The translations under genes and the position numbers were made by a program. A stretch of DNA of 64,000 nucleotides from Thalassospiraceae bacterium LMO-SO8 (lineage in GTDB: Bacteria > Pseudomonadota > Alphaproteobacteria > Rhodospirillales > Casp-alpha2). Of this stretch, positions 17,517 through 25,087 are shown piece by piece (within the stretch, counting starts at the first letter, position 1; each line of letters begins with the position of its first letter). Below the pieces are notes generated by a model. The model saw only the letters and a program-made list of their open reading frames with translations. It was not told the DNA's origin and did not search any database. The DNA is taken from assembly GCA_031655335.1 (NCBI GenBank), contig CP134226.1, forward strand, positions 3,592,001 through 3,656,000, read 5' to 3'.

Positions 17517-18536
17517 TTACCGGAACGGCGGCGCGTACTGCAGACCACCGTTGGTATATTGGGCGTTCAACCCACGCTCCAGACCGATCGGCGTTTTCGT
17601 GCCGAGATTGCTCTCGAAGATTTCACCGTAGTTGCCGTGTGCCTTGATGGCGCGCAGCGCCCAGGCCTTGTCGAGACCGAGCATGGCGCCCAGGTCGCCT
17701 TCGGCGCCCAGCAGGCGGGCGACGTCGGGGTTCGGCGGGGTCTTGGCCATTTCATCGGCGTTGGCGGCGGTGACGCCGGATTCCTCGGCCTGGATCAGGG
17801 CGAACACGGCCCAGCGGACGATGTCTTCCCACTGGTTGTCACCGTGGCGGACGACCGGACCCAGCGGTTCCTTGGAAATGATTTCCGGCAGGATCACGTG
17901 GTCCGAGGGCTTTTCGAAGGTCGCGCGGGTGGCGGCCAGACCGGAAGCATCCGTGGTGTACGCATCGCAACGGTCGGCCAGATAGTTCTTGCGCGCTTCC
18001 GAGCTGTCTTCGATCGGCACCGGCGTGTACTTGATCTTGTTGGCGCGGAAGTAGTCGGCGAGGTTCAGTTCGGTCGTCGTCCCGGTCTGGATGCAGACCG
18101 TGGCGCCGTCCAGTTCCTTGGCGCTTTTCACGCCCTTGGACTTGCGAATGATGAAGCCCTGCCCGTCGTAGTAGGTCGGGTGGATGAAGGTCAGCTTCAC
18201 GTCCACGTCACGCACGAAGGTCCATGTAGTGTTGCGGAAGATCACGTCGCCTTCCTTGGAGTTCAGCAGCGTGAACCGGGTCTTGCCGGTGGCCGGAATG
18301 AACTTCACCTTTTCCGGGTCGCCGAGGACGGCGGCGGCAACGGAGCGGCACATGTCGGCGTCGAAGCCGGCCCATTTGCCGTTGGCGTCGGTGTAGGAGA
18401 ACCCGGGCAGGCCGGTGTTCACGATGCAGTGCAGAATGCCGCGCGCCTTGACGTCATCAAGCGTCGCCGCTTGTGCCCCCGAGGCAATGCCGGCAACCGC
18501 AACCGCGGCGGCTACGAAACTTGCTCGTTTGAACAT
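17517..18536 (-). CDS. aapJ: General L-amino acid ABC transporter periplasmic binding protein
   Basis: A 339-residue secreted protein with a signal peptide ending AGIASGAQA before ATLDDVKARG. The body is the family 3 binding fold with GFSYTDANGKWAGFDADMCR and the amino-acid carboxylate-binding segment AKELDGATVCIQTGTTTELN. AapJ delivers a broad range of L-amino acids to AapQMP. It is first in the operon; the 247-base region upstream (18537-18783) is the divergent promoter region shared with metC. A GGGAG lies 10 bases before the ATG. Confidence 0.93.
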   Translation of the reverse strand: MFKRASFVAAAVAVAGIASGAQAATLDDVKARGILHCIVNTGLPGFSYTDANGKWAGFDADMCRSVAAAVLGDPEKVKFIPATGKTRFTLLNSKEGDVIFRNTTWTFVRDVDVKLTFIHPTYYDGQGFIIRKSKGVKSAKELDGATVCIQTGTTTELNLADYFRANKIKYTPVPIEDSSEARKNYLADRCDAYTTDASGLAATRATFEKPSDHVILPEIISKEPLGPVVRHGDNQWEDIVRWAVFALIQAEESGVTAANADEMAKTPPNPDVARLLGAEGDLGAMLGLDKAWALRAIKAHGNYGEIFESNLGTKTPIGLERGLNAQYTNGGLQYAPPFR

Positions 18537-18783
18537 TTGTAGATTGCTCCCTGGCTATCTGAAATCGGTTTATTACTTTGTTTTCCGCGGGCGAATGTTC
18601 ATACCGCACCCGCGAAGGCTTACAGGCGTAACATAACCTACAAAAATCTCTCAAGCGAGAATGATTGTCCTTTTTCCCGGGAAGCCGTCCGCTTTGGTGC
18701 GGTGCACACGCGTAACGCCTTGCGAAAACATGGTTTCCCGTTATCTTGCCGAAACGCCCAACCAACCAAGGACTCTCCCCGAA

Positions 18784-19974
18784 ATGACCAAGAAATCACG
18801 GCGCAAGGACACGGTGATCGCCCATACGGCGATGAAGCCCTGGGACAACGTGGGCATTCCCAATCCGCCCATTTATTACGCCTCGACCGTGCTGTTCCCG
18901 ACCGTCGAGGAATTCGAAACCCGCGACCGGCCGCCTTTCAAGGGCGTGCAGTACGGGCGTTCGGGCACGCCGACCCAGTTCGCGGTCGAGGAAGCCGTGA
19001 CCGCCCTTTACGAAGGCGCCCACCGGACCGTGACCTTCCCGTCGGGGCTGGGCGCCATCGCGGCGGCGACCATCACGTTCCTCAGACACGGCGACCATGT
19101 GCTGATTTCCGATTCCGTCTATGGGCCGACGCGCAAGCGGGTCGGCGCCAATCTTCTGGAACGCGCGGGCGTCGAGATCACCTTCTACGATCCCCTGATC
19201 GGCGCCGGGATCGAGGACCTGATCCAGCCCAACACGCGCATGATCTACATGGAATCCCCGGGCTCCCACACCTTCGAGGTGCAGGATGTGCCGGCCATCA
19301 CCAAGGTCGCGCGGGCGCGGGAAATTCTCACCGTGATCGACAACACCTGGTCGTCGGCCTTCTTCTGCAATCCGTTCACGCTGGGCGTCGATATCGTGCT
19401 CGAGGCCGGCACCAAGTACCTGTGCGGCCATTCCGACGCCATGCTGGGCACGGTCACGGTCGCGACCGAGGAGCAGTTCCAGGCCTTGAAGGGCATGCAG
19501 AACACCCTGGGATCGCGCGCCGGACCCGATGAATGCTATCTGGCGCTGCGCGGCATCCGCACCCTGTCCGTGCGCATGGAACGCCACGAGAAGAACGCGA
19601 TGGAAGTCGCGACCTGGCTCGCGGCCCGGCCCGAGGTCGAACGCGTGCTCTACCCCGCCCTGCCCACCGACCCCGGCCACGCCTTGTGGAAGCGCGACCA
19701 TACGGGGGCGTCCGGTCTGTTCGGGGTGATGCTCGGCGATTATTCCAAGGCGGCGGTGTCGGCCATGGTCGACGGGCTCGATCTGTTCGGCATCGGCGCC
19801 AGTTGGGGCGGTTTCGAAAGTCTGGCCATCCCCATCAATCCCAAGGGATCGCGCACGGCCGTGCCCTGGGGGCATGACAATCCCATGGTGCGCCTCCATA
19901 TAGGGCTGGAAGACCCCCGGGACCTGATCGAGGACCTGGAGGAAGGTTTTGCGCGGTTGAACGCCGCGAAGTGA
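18784..19974 (+). CDS. metC: Cystathionine beta-lyase
   Basis: A 396-residue Cys/Met-metabolism PLP enzyme. The start is taken at the ATG at 18784 (MTKKSRRKDTVIAHTAMKPW), which fits the family; the open frame extends back to 18661 through an unlikely leader. Visible motifs are YGRSGTPTQFAVEEA, the PLP-contacting SDSVYGPTRK, VIDNTWSSAFFCNPF and the catalytic lysine in LEAGTKYLCGHSDAMLG near residue 210. The enzyme cleaves cystathionine to homocysteine, ammonia and pyruvate, or may act as a cysteine desulfhydrase. hisI follows after 13 bases. Confidence 0.9.
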   Translation: MTKKSRRKDTVIAHTAMKPWDNVGIPNPPIYYASTVLFPTVEEFETRDRPPFKGVQYGRSGTPTQFAVEEAVTALYEGAHRTVTFPSGLGAIAAATITFLRHGDHVLISDSVYGPTRKRVGANLLERAGVEITFYDPLIGAGIEDLIQPNTRMIYMESPGSHTFEVQDVPAITKVARAREILTVIDNTWSSAFFCNPFTLGVDIVLEAGTKYLCGHSDAMLGTVTVATEEQFQALKGMQNTLGSRAGPDECYLALRGIRTLSVRMERHEKNAMEVATWLAARPEVERVLYPALPTDPGHALWKRDHTGASGLFGVMLGDYSKAAVSAMVDGLDLFGIGASWGGFESLAIPINPKGSRTAVPWGHDNPMVRLHIGLEDPRDLIEDLEEGFARLNAAK

Positions 19975-19987
19975 CAAGGACGACGGC

Positions 19988-20392
19988 ATGAGCAACGACG
20001 TGGCGGACCGGGTGATCGGCCGCCTGACATTCAACGAAGCCGGCCTGATCCCCGCCGTGGCGCAGCAGTTTGATACGGGCGAGATGCTCATGCTCGCCTG
20101 GATGAACGCCGACGCCATCCGCGAAACCCTGGCAACGGGCCGGGTCTGCTACTTCTCTCGCTCCAAGAACCGGCTGTGGCGCAAGGGCGAAAGCTCGGGC
20201 CAGATCCAGGCACTCAAGGAATTCCGCTTCGACTGCGACGAGGACACGGTGCTGTTGCTGGTCGATCAGACCGGCGTGGCCTGCCACACGGGGCGCCACA
20301 ACTGCTTTTTCCACGCCGTGCAGGGCGGCGACATCCGCGTCATCGCCGAGCCCGAGGTCACGCCGGAGGCCCTCTATGGCGGAAAGGACTGA
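19988..20392 (+). CDS. hisI: Phosphoribosyl-AMP cyclohydrolase
   Basis: A 134-residue single-domain HisI (not fused to HisE). Visible motifs are MLMLAWMNADAI, GRVCYFSRSKNRLWRKGE, the metal-binding FDCDEDTVLLLVDQ and the zinc-binding CHTGRHNCFF. It opens the adenine ring of phosphoribosyl-AMP in histidine biosynthesis. Its last codons are formed by the first unit of a 15-base tandem repeat that continues into the overlapping CobW-like gene, so its stop lies inside the repeat. No other histidine gene is adjacent. Confidence 0.93.
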   Translation: MSNDVADRVIGRLTFNEAGLIPAVAQQFDTGEMLMLAWMNADAIRETLATGRVCYFSRSKNRLWRKGESSGQIQALKEFRFDCDEDTVLLLVDQTGVACHTGRHNCFFHAVQGGDIRVIAEPEVTPEALYGGKD

Positions 20393-21533
20393 GGCGGAAA
20401 GGACTGAGGTGGAAAGGACTGGCGCCGAGACGGCGGACGCCCCACAGAACGTCAACGCGCGGCTGATCGCCAAGACCATTCCCGTCACCGTGCTGACCGG
20501 CTTCCTCGGGGCCGGCAAGACGACGCTGCTCAATAAACTGCTCGGCCATCCCGACATGGGCGAGGCGGCCGTGCTGATCAACGAGTTCGGCGAGATCGGC
20601 ATCGACCACCTGCTGGTCAAGGAAACCCGCGAGGACACGGTGCTGCTCAATTCGGGCTGCCTGTGCTGCACCGTGCGCGGCGACCTGGTCAACGCCATGC
20701 GCGAGCTGTTCTGGCAGCGCTTCGACAAGAAAATTCCCTGGTTCAAGCGCGTGGTCATCGAGACCACGGGCCTGGCCGACCCCGCCCCCATCATCCACAC
20801 CCTGATGACCGACCCCACCGTGGGGCCGCGCTACCGGCTCGACGGCATCGTCACCGTGGTCGACGCGGTGAACGGAGCGCAGACCCTGGACGCCCAGCCG
20901 GAAAGCGTGAAACAGGCCGCCGTCGCCGACCGCATCGTGCTGACCAAGGCCGACCTGGCCTCGCCGGAACAACTGGCGGCAATCCGGGACCGCCTGCGCG
21001 ACCTCAACCCGTCGGCCCCCGTGTTCGACGCGTCCGCCGAATTTGGCCCCAAGGACCTGTTCGACGCCGGCCTGTTCAAGGCCGATCGCAAGATCGCCGA
21101 CGTCGCCGGCTGGTTGCGCGCCGAAGCCTTCGCGCAGGACCATGCCGACCATGGACATGGCCACGACCACGATCATGACCACGGCCATCATCATCACCAT
21201 GATCCCAACCGCCACGACGCGCGTATTACGTCCTTCTGCATGACCGTGGATCGGCCCATCCCCTGGGACAGCTTCGTCACCTGGATCGAGATGCTGATCA
21301 CGACCCAAGGCGAAAATCTGTTGCGCATCAAGGGGATATTGAACGTGGCGGGCGAGCCCAATCCGGTCGCCGTGCATGGGGTGCAGCACCTGTTCCATCC
21401 GCCCGCGGGCCTGCCCGGCTGGCCCGACGACGATCACCGCTCGAAAATCGTGTTCATCACCCGCGACATCGGCCGCAAGGTGATCGAAGACACCTTCAAA
21501 GCCTTCGTGGACGCGGCCCGGGCCATGCCCTAG
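20376..21533 (+). CDS. CobW/CobP47K family metal-chaperone GTPase
   Basis: A 385-residue G3E-family GTPase. P-loop GFLGAGKTT lies at about 42-50, the metal-binding motif CLCC at 95-98, the Walker B-like ETTGLADP near 130, NKAD-type LTKADL near 190 and a CobW C-terminal domain. A histidine/aspartate-rich segment (about residues 256-281, HADHGHGHDHDHDHGHHHHH) is a probable metal reservoir. The family delivers zinc or cobalt. The N-terminus is a repetitive AERTE-type extension encoded by the 15-base repeat and overlaps hisI by 17 bases. The substrate metal cannot be told here; zinc is favoured by the His-rich loop. Confidence 0.9.
   Translation: MAERTEAERTEVERTGAETADAPQNVNARLIAKTIPVTVLTGFLGAGKTTLLNKLLGHPDMGEAAVLINEFGEIGIDHLLVKETREDTVLLNSGCLCCTVRGDLVNAMRELFWQRFDKKIPWFKRVVIETTGLADPAPIIHTLMTDPTVGPRYRLDGIVTVVDAVNGAQTLDAQPESVKQAAVADRIVLTKADLASPEQLAAIRDRLRDLNPSAPVFDASAEFGPKDLFDAGLFKADRKIADVAGWLRAEAFAQDHADHGHGHDHDHDHGHHHHHDPNRHDARITSFCMTVDRPIPWDSFVTWIEMLITTQGENLLRIKGILNVAGEPNPVAVHGVQHLFHPPAGLPGWPDDDHRSKIVFITRDIGRKVIEDTFKAFVDAARAMP
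20378..20422 (+). repeat. 15-bp tandem repeat, three units, in the hisI/cobW overlap
   Basis: Units GGCGGAAAGGACTGA at 20378-20392 and 20393-20407 are identical; the third, 20408-20422, differs at two positions. The repeat length is a multiple of three, so copy-number change keeps the downstream GTPase in frame while the first unit provides the hisI stop. In the GTPase frame it encodes AERTE, AERTE, VERTG. Confidence 0.9.
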
Positions 21534-21567
21534 CGTGCCCCCGGCATGGGCACGGGAGGCACACGCC

Positions 21568-22170
21568 ATGGCAATGGACGACGAGATCGAGGACCTGGTC
21601 AAACGCCTGGTCCGCCTGGAGAAGGAGATCGAGGGCAAGCTGGAGGCTCAGCGGGAGACCTTGCAGTACCGCGTGGAGGCCGGCCGGGCCGTGTTCGAGG
21701 ACGAGGTCCTGCGCCGCCACAGATTGCTCAAGACCGGGCTGGTGACCTTCCTGCGCCGGTCGCCGCTCGCGACCCTGCTGGTCGCCCCCGCCGTTTACGG
21801 CCTCATCGTGCCCTTCTTGATCCTCGACATCGGCGTCACCGTGTTTCAGGCCATCTGCTACACCATATGGCGCATGGAACGCGTCAAGCGCTCGGACTAC
21901 GTGGTCATCGACCGCCACCGCCTGCCCTACCTGAACCTTATCGAAAAACTGAACTGCCTCTATTGCGGCTACGCCAACGGGGTGATCGCCTATACCCGGG
22001 AGGCCGCCAGCCGCACTGAGCAGTACTGGTGCCCGATCAAGCATGCCCTGCGGGTCCGCACACCGCATGGGCGCTACCGCCGGTTCGTCGACTACGGCGA
22101 CACGCGGGACTTCCGCGAACGGCTGGACGCCTTGCGCCGCGAGGTCATGTCCCCGCCGCCGAGCAGTTGA
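21568..22170 (+). CDS. Conserved hypothetical membrane protein with CxxC motif
   Basis: A 200-residue protein starting MAMDDEIEDLVKRLVRLEK, with a charged coiled-coil-like N-terminus (about 5-60), two adjacent hydrophobic helices (about 70-110) and a soluble C-terminal part with CLYCGYANG near residue 130 and a second conserved-looking YWCPIKH. The paired cysteines suggest metal or redox binding. The start at 21568 follows GGGAGG; an upstream ATG-less extension to 21535 is unlikely. I do not recognise a characterised family. It follows the GTPase by 34 bases and may be cotranscribed. Confidence 0.75.
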   Translation: MAMDDEIEDLVKRLVRLEKEIEGKLEAQRETLQYRVEAGRAVFEDEVLRRHRLLKTGLVTFLRRSPLATLLVAPAVYGLIVPFLILDIGVTVFQAICYTIWRMERVKRSDYVVIDRHRLPYLNLIEKLNCLYCGYANGVIAYTREAASRTEQYWCPIKHALRVRTPHGRYRRFVDYGDTRDFRERLDALRREVMSPPPSS

Positions 22171-22263
22171 GCGTCCTGCATCCAACAGTCACCGAAGCCG
22201 CCTGATCCCCGCCCCGCGATGACGGCGATTTCCGGCCGCCGCTGGATGTCCTAATATCCGGCC

Positions 22264-22911
22264 ATGCTCGAGCCTGCTCTCATCGCCTTCACGACCTTTC
22301 TCGCGACCATCGGGCCGCAGGACGTGGCGATCATTTTCGCCGCCCTGACAGCCAAGGCATCCGCGGACATGCGCCGGCGCACGGCCGTCCGCGCCGTCCT
22401 CATCGCCGCCCTGATCCTGGGATTTTTCGCACTTTTGGGCAAACCGGTGCTGACCTACATGGGCATCACCCTGCCGGCCCTGCGCACGGCGGGCGGGATT
22501 TTGCTGCTGCTGGTCGCCATCGATCTGGTATTCGCCCGGAATTCAGGGATGACCTCGACGACCGAGGAGGAAAATGCCGAATCCGCGACCCGCAAGGACG
22601 TCTCCGTGTTTCCCCTGGCCACGCCGCTGATCGCCGGGCCGGGCACCATCGGCGCGGTCATCCTGCTGATTTCCGACGCCCATGGCGATGTCCGCAAGGT
22701 CGCCGCCGTTCTGGGCGCCTTGGCCGCGGTGCTGGCGATCTCGCTGATTCTCATGCTGGCGGCGGCACAGGTTCAGAAGCGCCTGGGCGTGACCGGCGTG
22801 CACGTGCTGTCGCGGGTGTTCGGGATTCTCTTGGCCGCCCTCGCCGTGCAATTCCTGTTCGACGGCATCCGCGCGAGCGGCCTGCTGGCCGGGCTGCCCG
22901 GCGGCGGTTAG
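22264..22911 (+). CDS. MarC family integral membrane protein
   Basis: A 215-residue protein with six predicted helices in two similar halves, containing FLATIGPQDVAIIFAALTAK and the repeat-half signature FPLATPLIAGPGTIGAVILL. This is the MarC (UPF0056) family, once linked to multiple antibiotic resistance but of unestablished transport function. Its stop codon overlaps the end of the convergent receiver gene by 4 bases. Confidence 0.88.
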   Translation: MLEPALIAFTTFLATIGPQDVAIIFAALTAKASADMRRRTAVRAVLIAALILGFFALLGKPVLTYMGITLPALRTAGGILLLLVAIDLVFARNSGMTSTTEEENAESATRKDVSVFPLATPLIAGPGTIGAVILLISDAHGDVRKVAAVLGALAAVLAISLILMLAAAQVQKRLGVTGVHVLSRVFGILLAALAVQFLFDGIRASGLLAGLPGGG

Positions 22912-23273
22912 GCGCTTTTGCCCAACGTCGCGATCAGGGCAAGCAGCTTGTCCGCGTCGATGGGTTTCTCGACATAGCCGTCGGCCCCCAGTTCCTTCGT
23001 CCGCCCTTTCCAGGTCTCTGCGGAATGGGCCGATACGATGATGATCTTGGTCTGGCGCAGGCGGTTGCTCCGCCGCAGTTCCCGGCACATGTCGAAGCCG
23101 TCGACGGCCGCCATCTGAAGATCCGTCAGGACGACATCCGGAATTTCCTGCCTGATGGTCGAAATCGCCGTGTCGGCCATCAGATCGCTCATCACCTCAT
23201 GGCCGGCGCCTTCAAGAACGGACGTCAGAATTTCAACGGTGATCGGGTCGTCATCGACGATAAAGACTTTCAA
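22908..23273 (-). CDS. Single-domain response regulator (CheY-like receiver)
   Basis: A 121-residue protein that is a receiver domain only: acidic pocket VDDDP at 6-10, phospho-acceptor Asp51 in VVLTDLQM, switch Ser in IIVSAHS and conserved Lys in VEKPID. There is no output domain, so it acts by protein contact or phosphotransfer. The start appears to be TTG at 23273, preceded by GGATGGAAG. It lies 51 bases downstream of the LysR gene on the same strand. It could serve one of the two orphan kinases in the window, but proximity gives no support for a specific pair. Confidence 0.87.
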   Translation of the reverse strand: MKVFIVDDDPITVEILTSVLEGAGHEVMSDLMADTAISTIRQEIPDVVLTDLQMAAVDGFDMCRELRRSNRLRQTKIIIVSAHSAETWKGRTKELGADGYVEKPIDADKLLALIATLGKSA

Positions 23274-23324
23274 GGGCTTCCATCCGATATCTGATCCAAA
23301 TGTAGGCCCCTTGAGGGCGGACGT

Positions 23325-24257
23325 CTATGCCGCCTGTTCCCTTTCCCAGGGCGGCACGGGACCGAACTTCTCGGCGAAGTAGTCGATGAAGGCGCGCACG
23401 TTGGGCGACAGGTTCCGCTTGTTGGAATAGATCGCCAGGATATCCGACGTTTCATCCGCGTAATCGGGCAACACCCGGACCAAACGCCCCTGCGCCAGGG
23501 CATCGTTAACCAGATAGGTGGAAAGCCGGGCGATCCCGACCCCGGCCAGCACGGCGTAATAGATGGCGTCGGCGCTGTTGGCCTCGAAATTGCCCTTGAT
23601 CGGCAGGCGTATGGGGCCGGAACTCTGGTCTCCCTGGCCGTCGTCGAAGGTCCAGGTGTTCCAGGCTTCCACCGTGGAAATGCGCAGGCAGTTATGGGCC
23701 GGCACATCATCCGGGGTGCGCGGCATGCCGTTGGCGGCGACATAGGACGGCGCCGCGACGTAGACCCGGCGGTTGGTCGCCAGTTTGCGCGAGACCACGG
23801 ACGAATCGTCGATCTGTTCGGAAAACCGGATGGCCACGTCGACCTGTTCCTCGACCAGATCGATGACCCGGTCCGTGGCGTCTAGAGAGATTTTCAAATC
23901 CGGATTGACGGCCAGAAACGCGGGCAGCAGCGGCAGCAGCTGCGCCTTGGCGAACGCCACGGTCGCCGCCACCTTCAGGGTGCCCTGGGGGTGGTCGACC
24001 ATGTTGAGAACCAGGGATTCGGCCTCCTGCACGCTCTGCGACACCTCGGCGCAGCGGACATAGAACGCGCGTCCGACCTCGGTCAGGGAGATACGCCGGG
24101 TCGAGCGATTCAACAGCCGCGTTCCCAGGCGGTCCTCCAACTGGCCGATCTGGCGGCTGACCGCCGAGGGCGTCAGGCCGAGATCCCGCGCGGCGGCGGA
24201 AAACCCGCCGTTTTCAACGACGGCGGCGAACATGATCATCTGTGTCGCGATATCCAT
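23325..24257 (-). CDS. LysR family transcriptional regulator
   Basis: A 310-residue LysR protein. The N-terminal winged helix-turn-helix contains FSAAARDLGLTPSAVSRQIGQLEDRLGTRLLNRSTRRI (read in two stretches here, residues about 18-55), followed by the effector-binding domain with LPLLPAFLAVNPDLKI and a C-terminal LSPNVRAFIDYFAEKFG. It is divergent from the 67-residue gene at 24437 with 179 bases between. LysR proteins commonly control their divergent neighbour, but that gene is a small protein of unknown role and the TRAP operon lies 830 bases away, so the target is open. Confidence 0.9.
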   Translation of the reverse strand: MDIATQMIMFAAVVENGGFSAAARDLGLTPSAVSRQIGQLEDRLGTRLLNRSTRRISLTEVGRAFYVRCAEVSQSVQEAESLVLNMVDHPQGTLKVAATVAFAKAQLLPLLPAFLAVNPDLKISLDATDRVIDLVEEQVDVAIRFSEQIDDSSVVSRKLATNRRVYVAAPSYVAANGMPRTPDDVPAHNCLRISTVEAWNTWTFDDGQGDQSSGPIRLPIKGNFEANSADAIYYAVLAGVGIARLSTYLVNDALAQGRLVRVLPDYADETSDILAIYSNKRNLSPNVRAFIDYFAEKFGPVPPWEREQAA

Positions 24258-24436
24258 TAACTTATTTCCAATTAAGTTTTGACCGTTTGTGCGTAAAAGT
24301 CACAAGCCTTGTGCAATCCGAGGGGATTATCGCTGATTCATCTTACCACTATATTGCACTGCAACACGGATTGTTGCAATGCAGCAGCCGCAGATTCAGT
24401 GACGAACCGCACACCAAACCCGAAAGGAGTCCTCAG

Positions 24437-24640
24437 ATGAGCAACATCATTGGACAGACGAGCTACAAAGAAATCTCCCCCGAGGAACTGACCCGGCACC
24501 TGCACGAAGCGGAACTGCTTCGCGCCGAAGCGGTCCGCGACCACTTCTTCTCCCTCGGCCGCGCCATTTCCCGTCTTGCCGGCTCGATCCGTCACGGCCT
24601 CGACGGCCTGATCCACCCGAACGCCGCGGGCGCCCGCTAA
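24437..24640 (+). CDS. Small hypothetical protein (67 aa)
   Basis: Starts MSNIIGQTSYKEISPEELT with an excellent ribosome binding site (AAAGGAG, 6 bases before the ATG at 24437). The middle (HEAELLRAEAVRDHFF) is a charged amphipathic helix and the C-terminus is basic. Small alphaproteobacterial proteins with a similar helix (RAEA.RD) exist but are uncharacterised. A hairpin (AACCCGT/ACGGGTT) begins 3 bases after the stop. The gene is divergent from the LysR regulator and upstream of the structured intergenic stretch. Confidence 0.75.
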   Translation: MSNIIGQTSYKEISPEELTRHLHEAELLRAEAVRDHFFSLGRAISRLAGSIRHGLDGLIHPNAAGAR

Positions 24641-24663
24641 TTTAACCCGTACCACCACGGGTT

Positions 24664-24738
24664 CCGGCGGAGCAGGCGTACAGGACGGGCGTTCAAGCGG
24701 ACCTCCCACCGCGCGTGGTCCCGTCCTTACTCCGCCGG
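24664..24738. repeat. Long two-stage inverted repeat
   Basis: The outer arms CCGGCGGAG (24664-24672) and CTCCGCCGG (24730-24738) pair over 9 bases. The inner arms AGGACGGG (24682-24689) and CCCGTCCT (24720-24727) pair over 8 bases. A small CCAC/GTGG hairpin sits in the apical loop (24706-24718). No T run follows on either strand. Confidence 0.8.
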
Positions 24739-24799
24739 CCGGATCGGCGGCGTCCCCTTGGCCCAGTCAGCCGTAGGAAGGGGACGCCCCGGTCCGGCC
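24737..24799. repeat. Second two-stage inverted repeat
   Basis: Outer arms GGCCGGATC (24737-24745) and GGTCCGGCC (24791-24799) pair with one G-T wobble. Inner arms GGCGTCCCCTT (24749-24759) and AAGGGGACGCC (24778-24788) pair perfectly over 11 bases around an 18-base loop. It abuts the preceding repeat, sharing two bases. Confidence 0.8.
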
Positions 24800-24935
24800 C
24801 AAACGTTCCGGCGCCTCCGGGCCCGGCCCTGTAAGGGCCGATATCTCTCCCGCAACGGCGCGGGATCTCATTCAAACATCGACACCGAATCCCCTACCTG
24901 CCGCCAAGGTCAGGTAGCGCCGAATTCATATGGAA

Positions 24936-24953
24936 ATCAGGCAATTGCCTGAT
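24936..24953. promoter_or_regulatory. Perfect 18-bp palindrome upstream of TRAP operon
   Basis: ATCAGGCAATTGCCTGAT is a perfect palindrome with no central spacer, 134 bases before the dctP start. A dyad of this size is a good candidate for a dimeric repressor or activator site; it could also fold as a hairpin in RNA. Confidence 0.55.
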
Positions 24954-25087
24954 CGGATTCGTATTTCAGGAAAGGCCATACCCGCCAGGCAACGGCGCCC
25001 GGCGTTCACCCCGATCATTCGTTTGGCACGCATCACCATTAATCGGTGCCTTCAAAAACCAACCAGACAGGGAAAAGTGAGAACGTC

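Larger units (their letters stand above)
24641..25087. other. 447-bp non-coding stretch dense in stem-loops
   Basis: No convincing coding frame is seen. At least seven inverted repeats follow one another: 24644-24663, 24664-24738, 24737-24799, 24824-24840, 24848-24865, 24894-24917 and 24936-24953. Together they cover most of 24644-24953. The last 130 bases before dctP are less structured. The stretch may hold a structured RNA, a long TRAP operon leader, or stacked terminators for the small gene; the sequence alone does not decide. Confidence 0.6.

Noticed and set aside
17335-18783. Possible Fur or other named operator upstream of aapJ.
   Set aside because: GAGAATGATTGTC at 18657-18669 only loosely resembles a Fur box half and is not a dyad; it is too weak to claim.
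24664-24800. A minus-strand reading ending in TADWAKGTPPIRPAE at 24731, like a protein C-terminus, inside the hairpin stretch.
   Set aside because: Upstream in that frame the sequence becomes an arginine-rich string with no domain and no start signal. The inverted repeats explain the sequence better. It could be a fossil gene end, but there is no support beyond fifteen residues.
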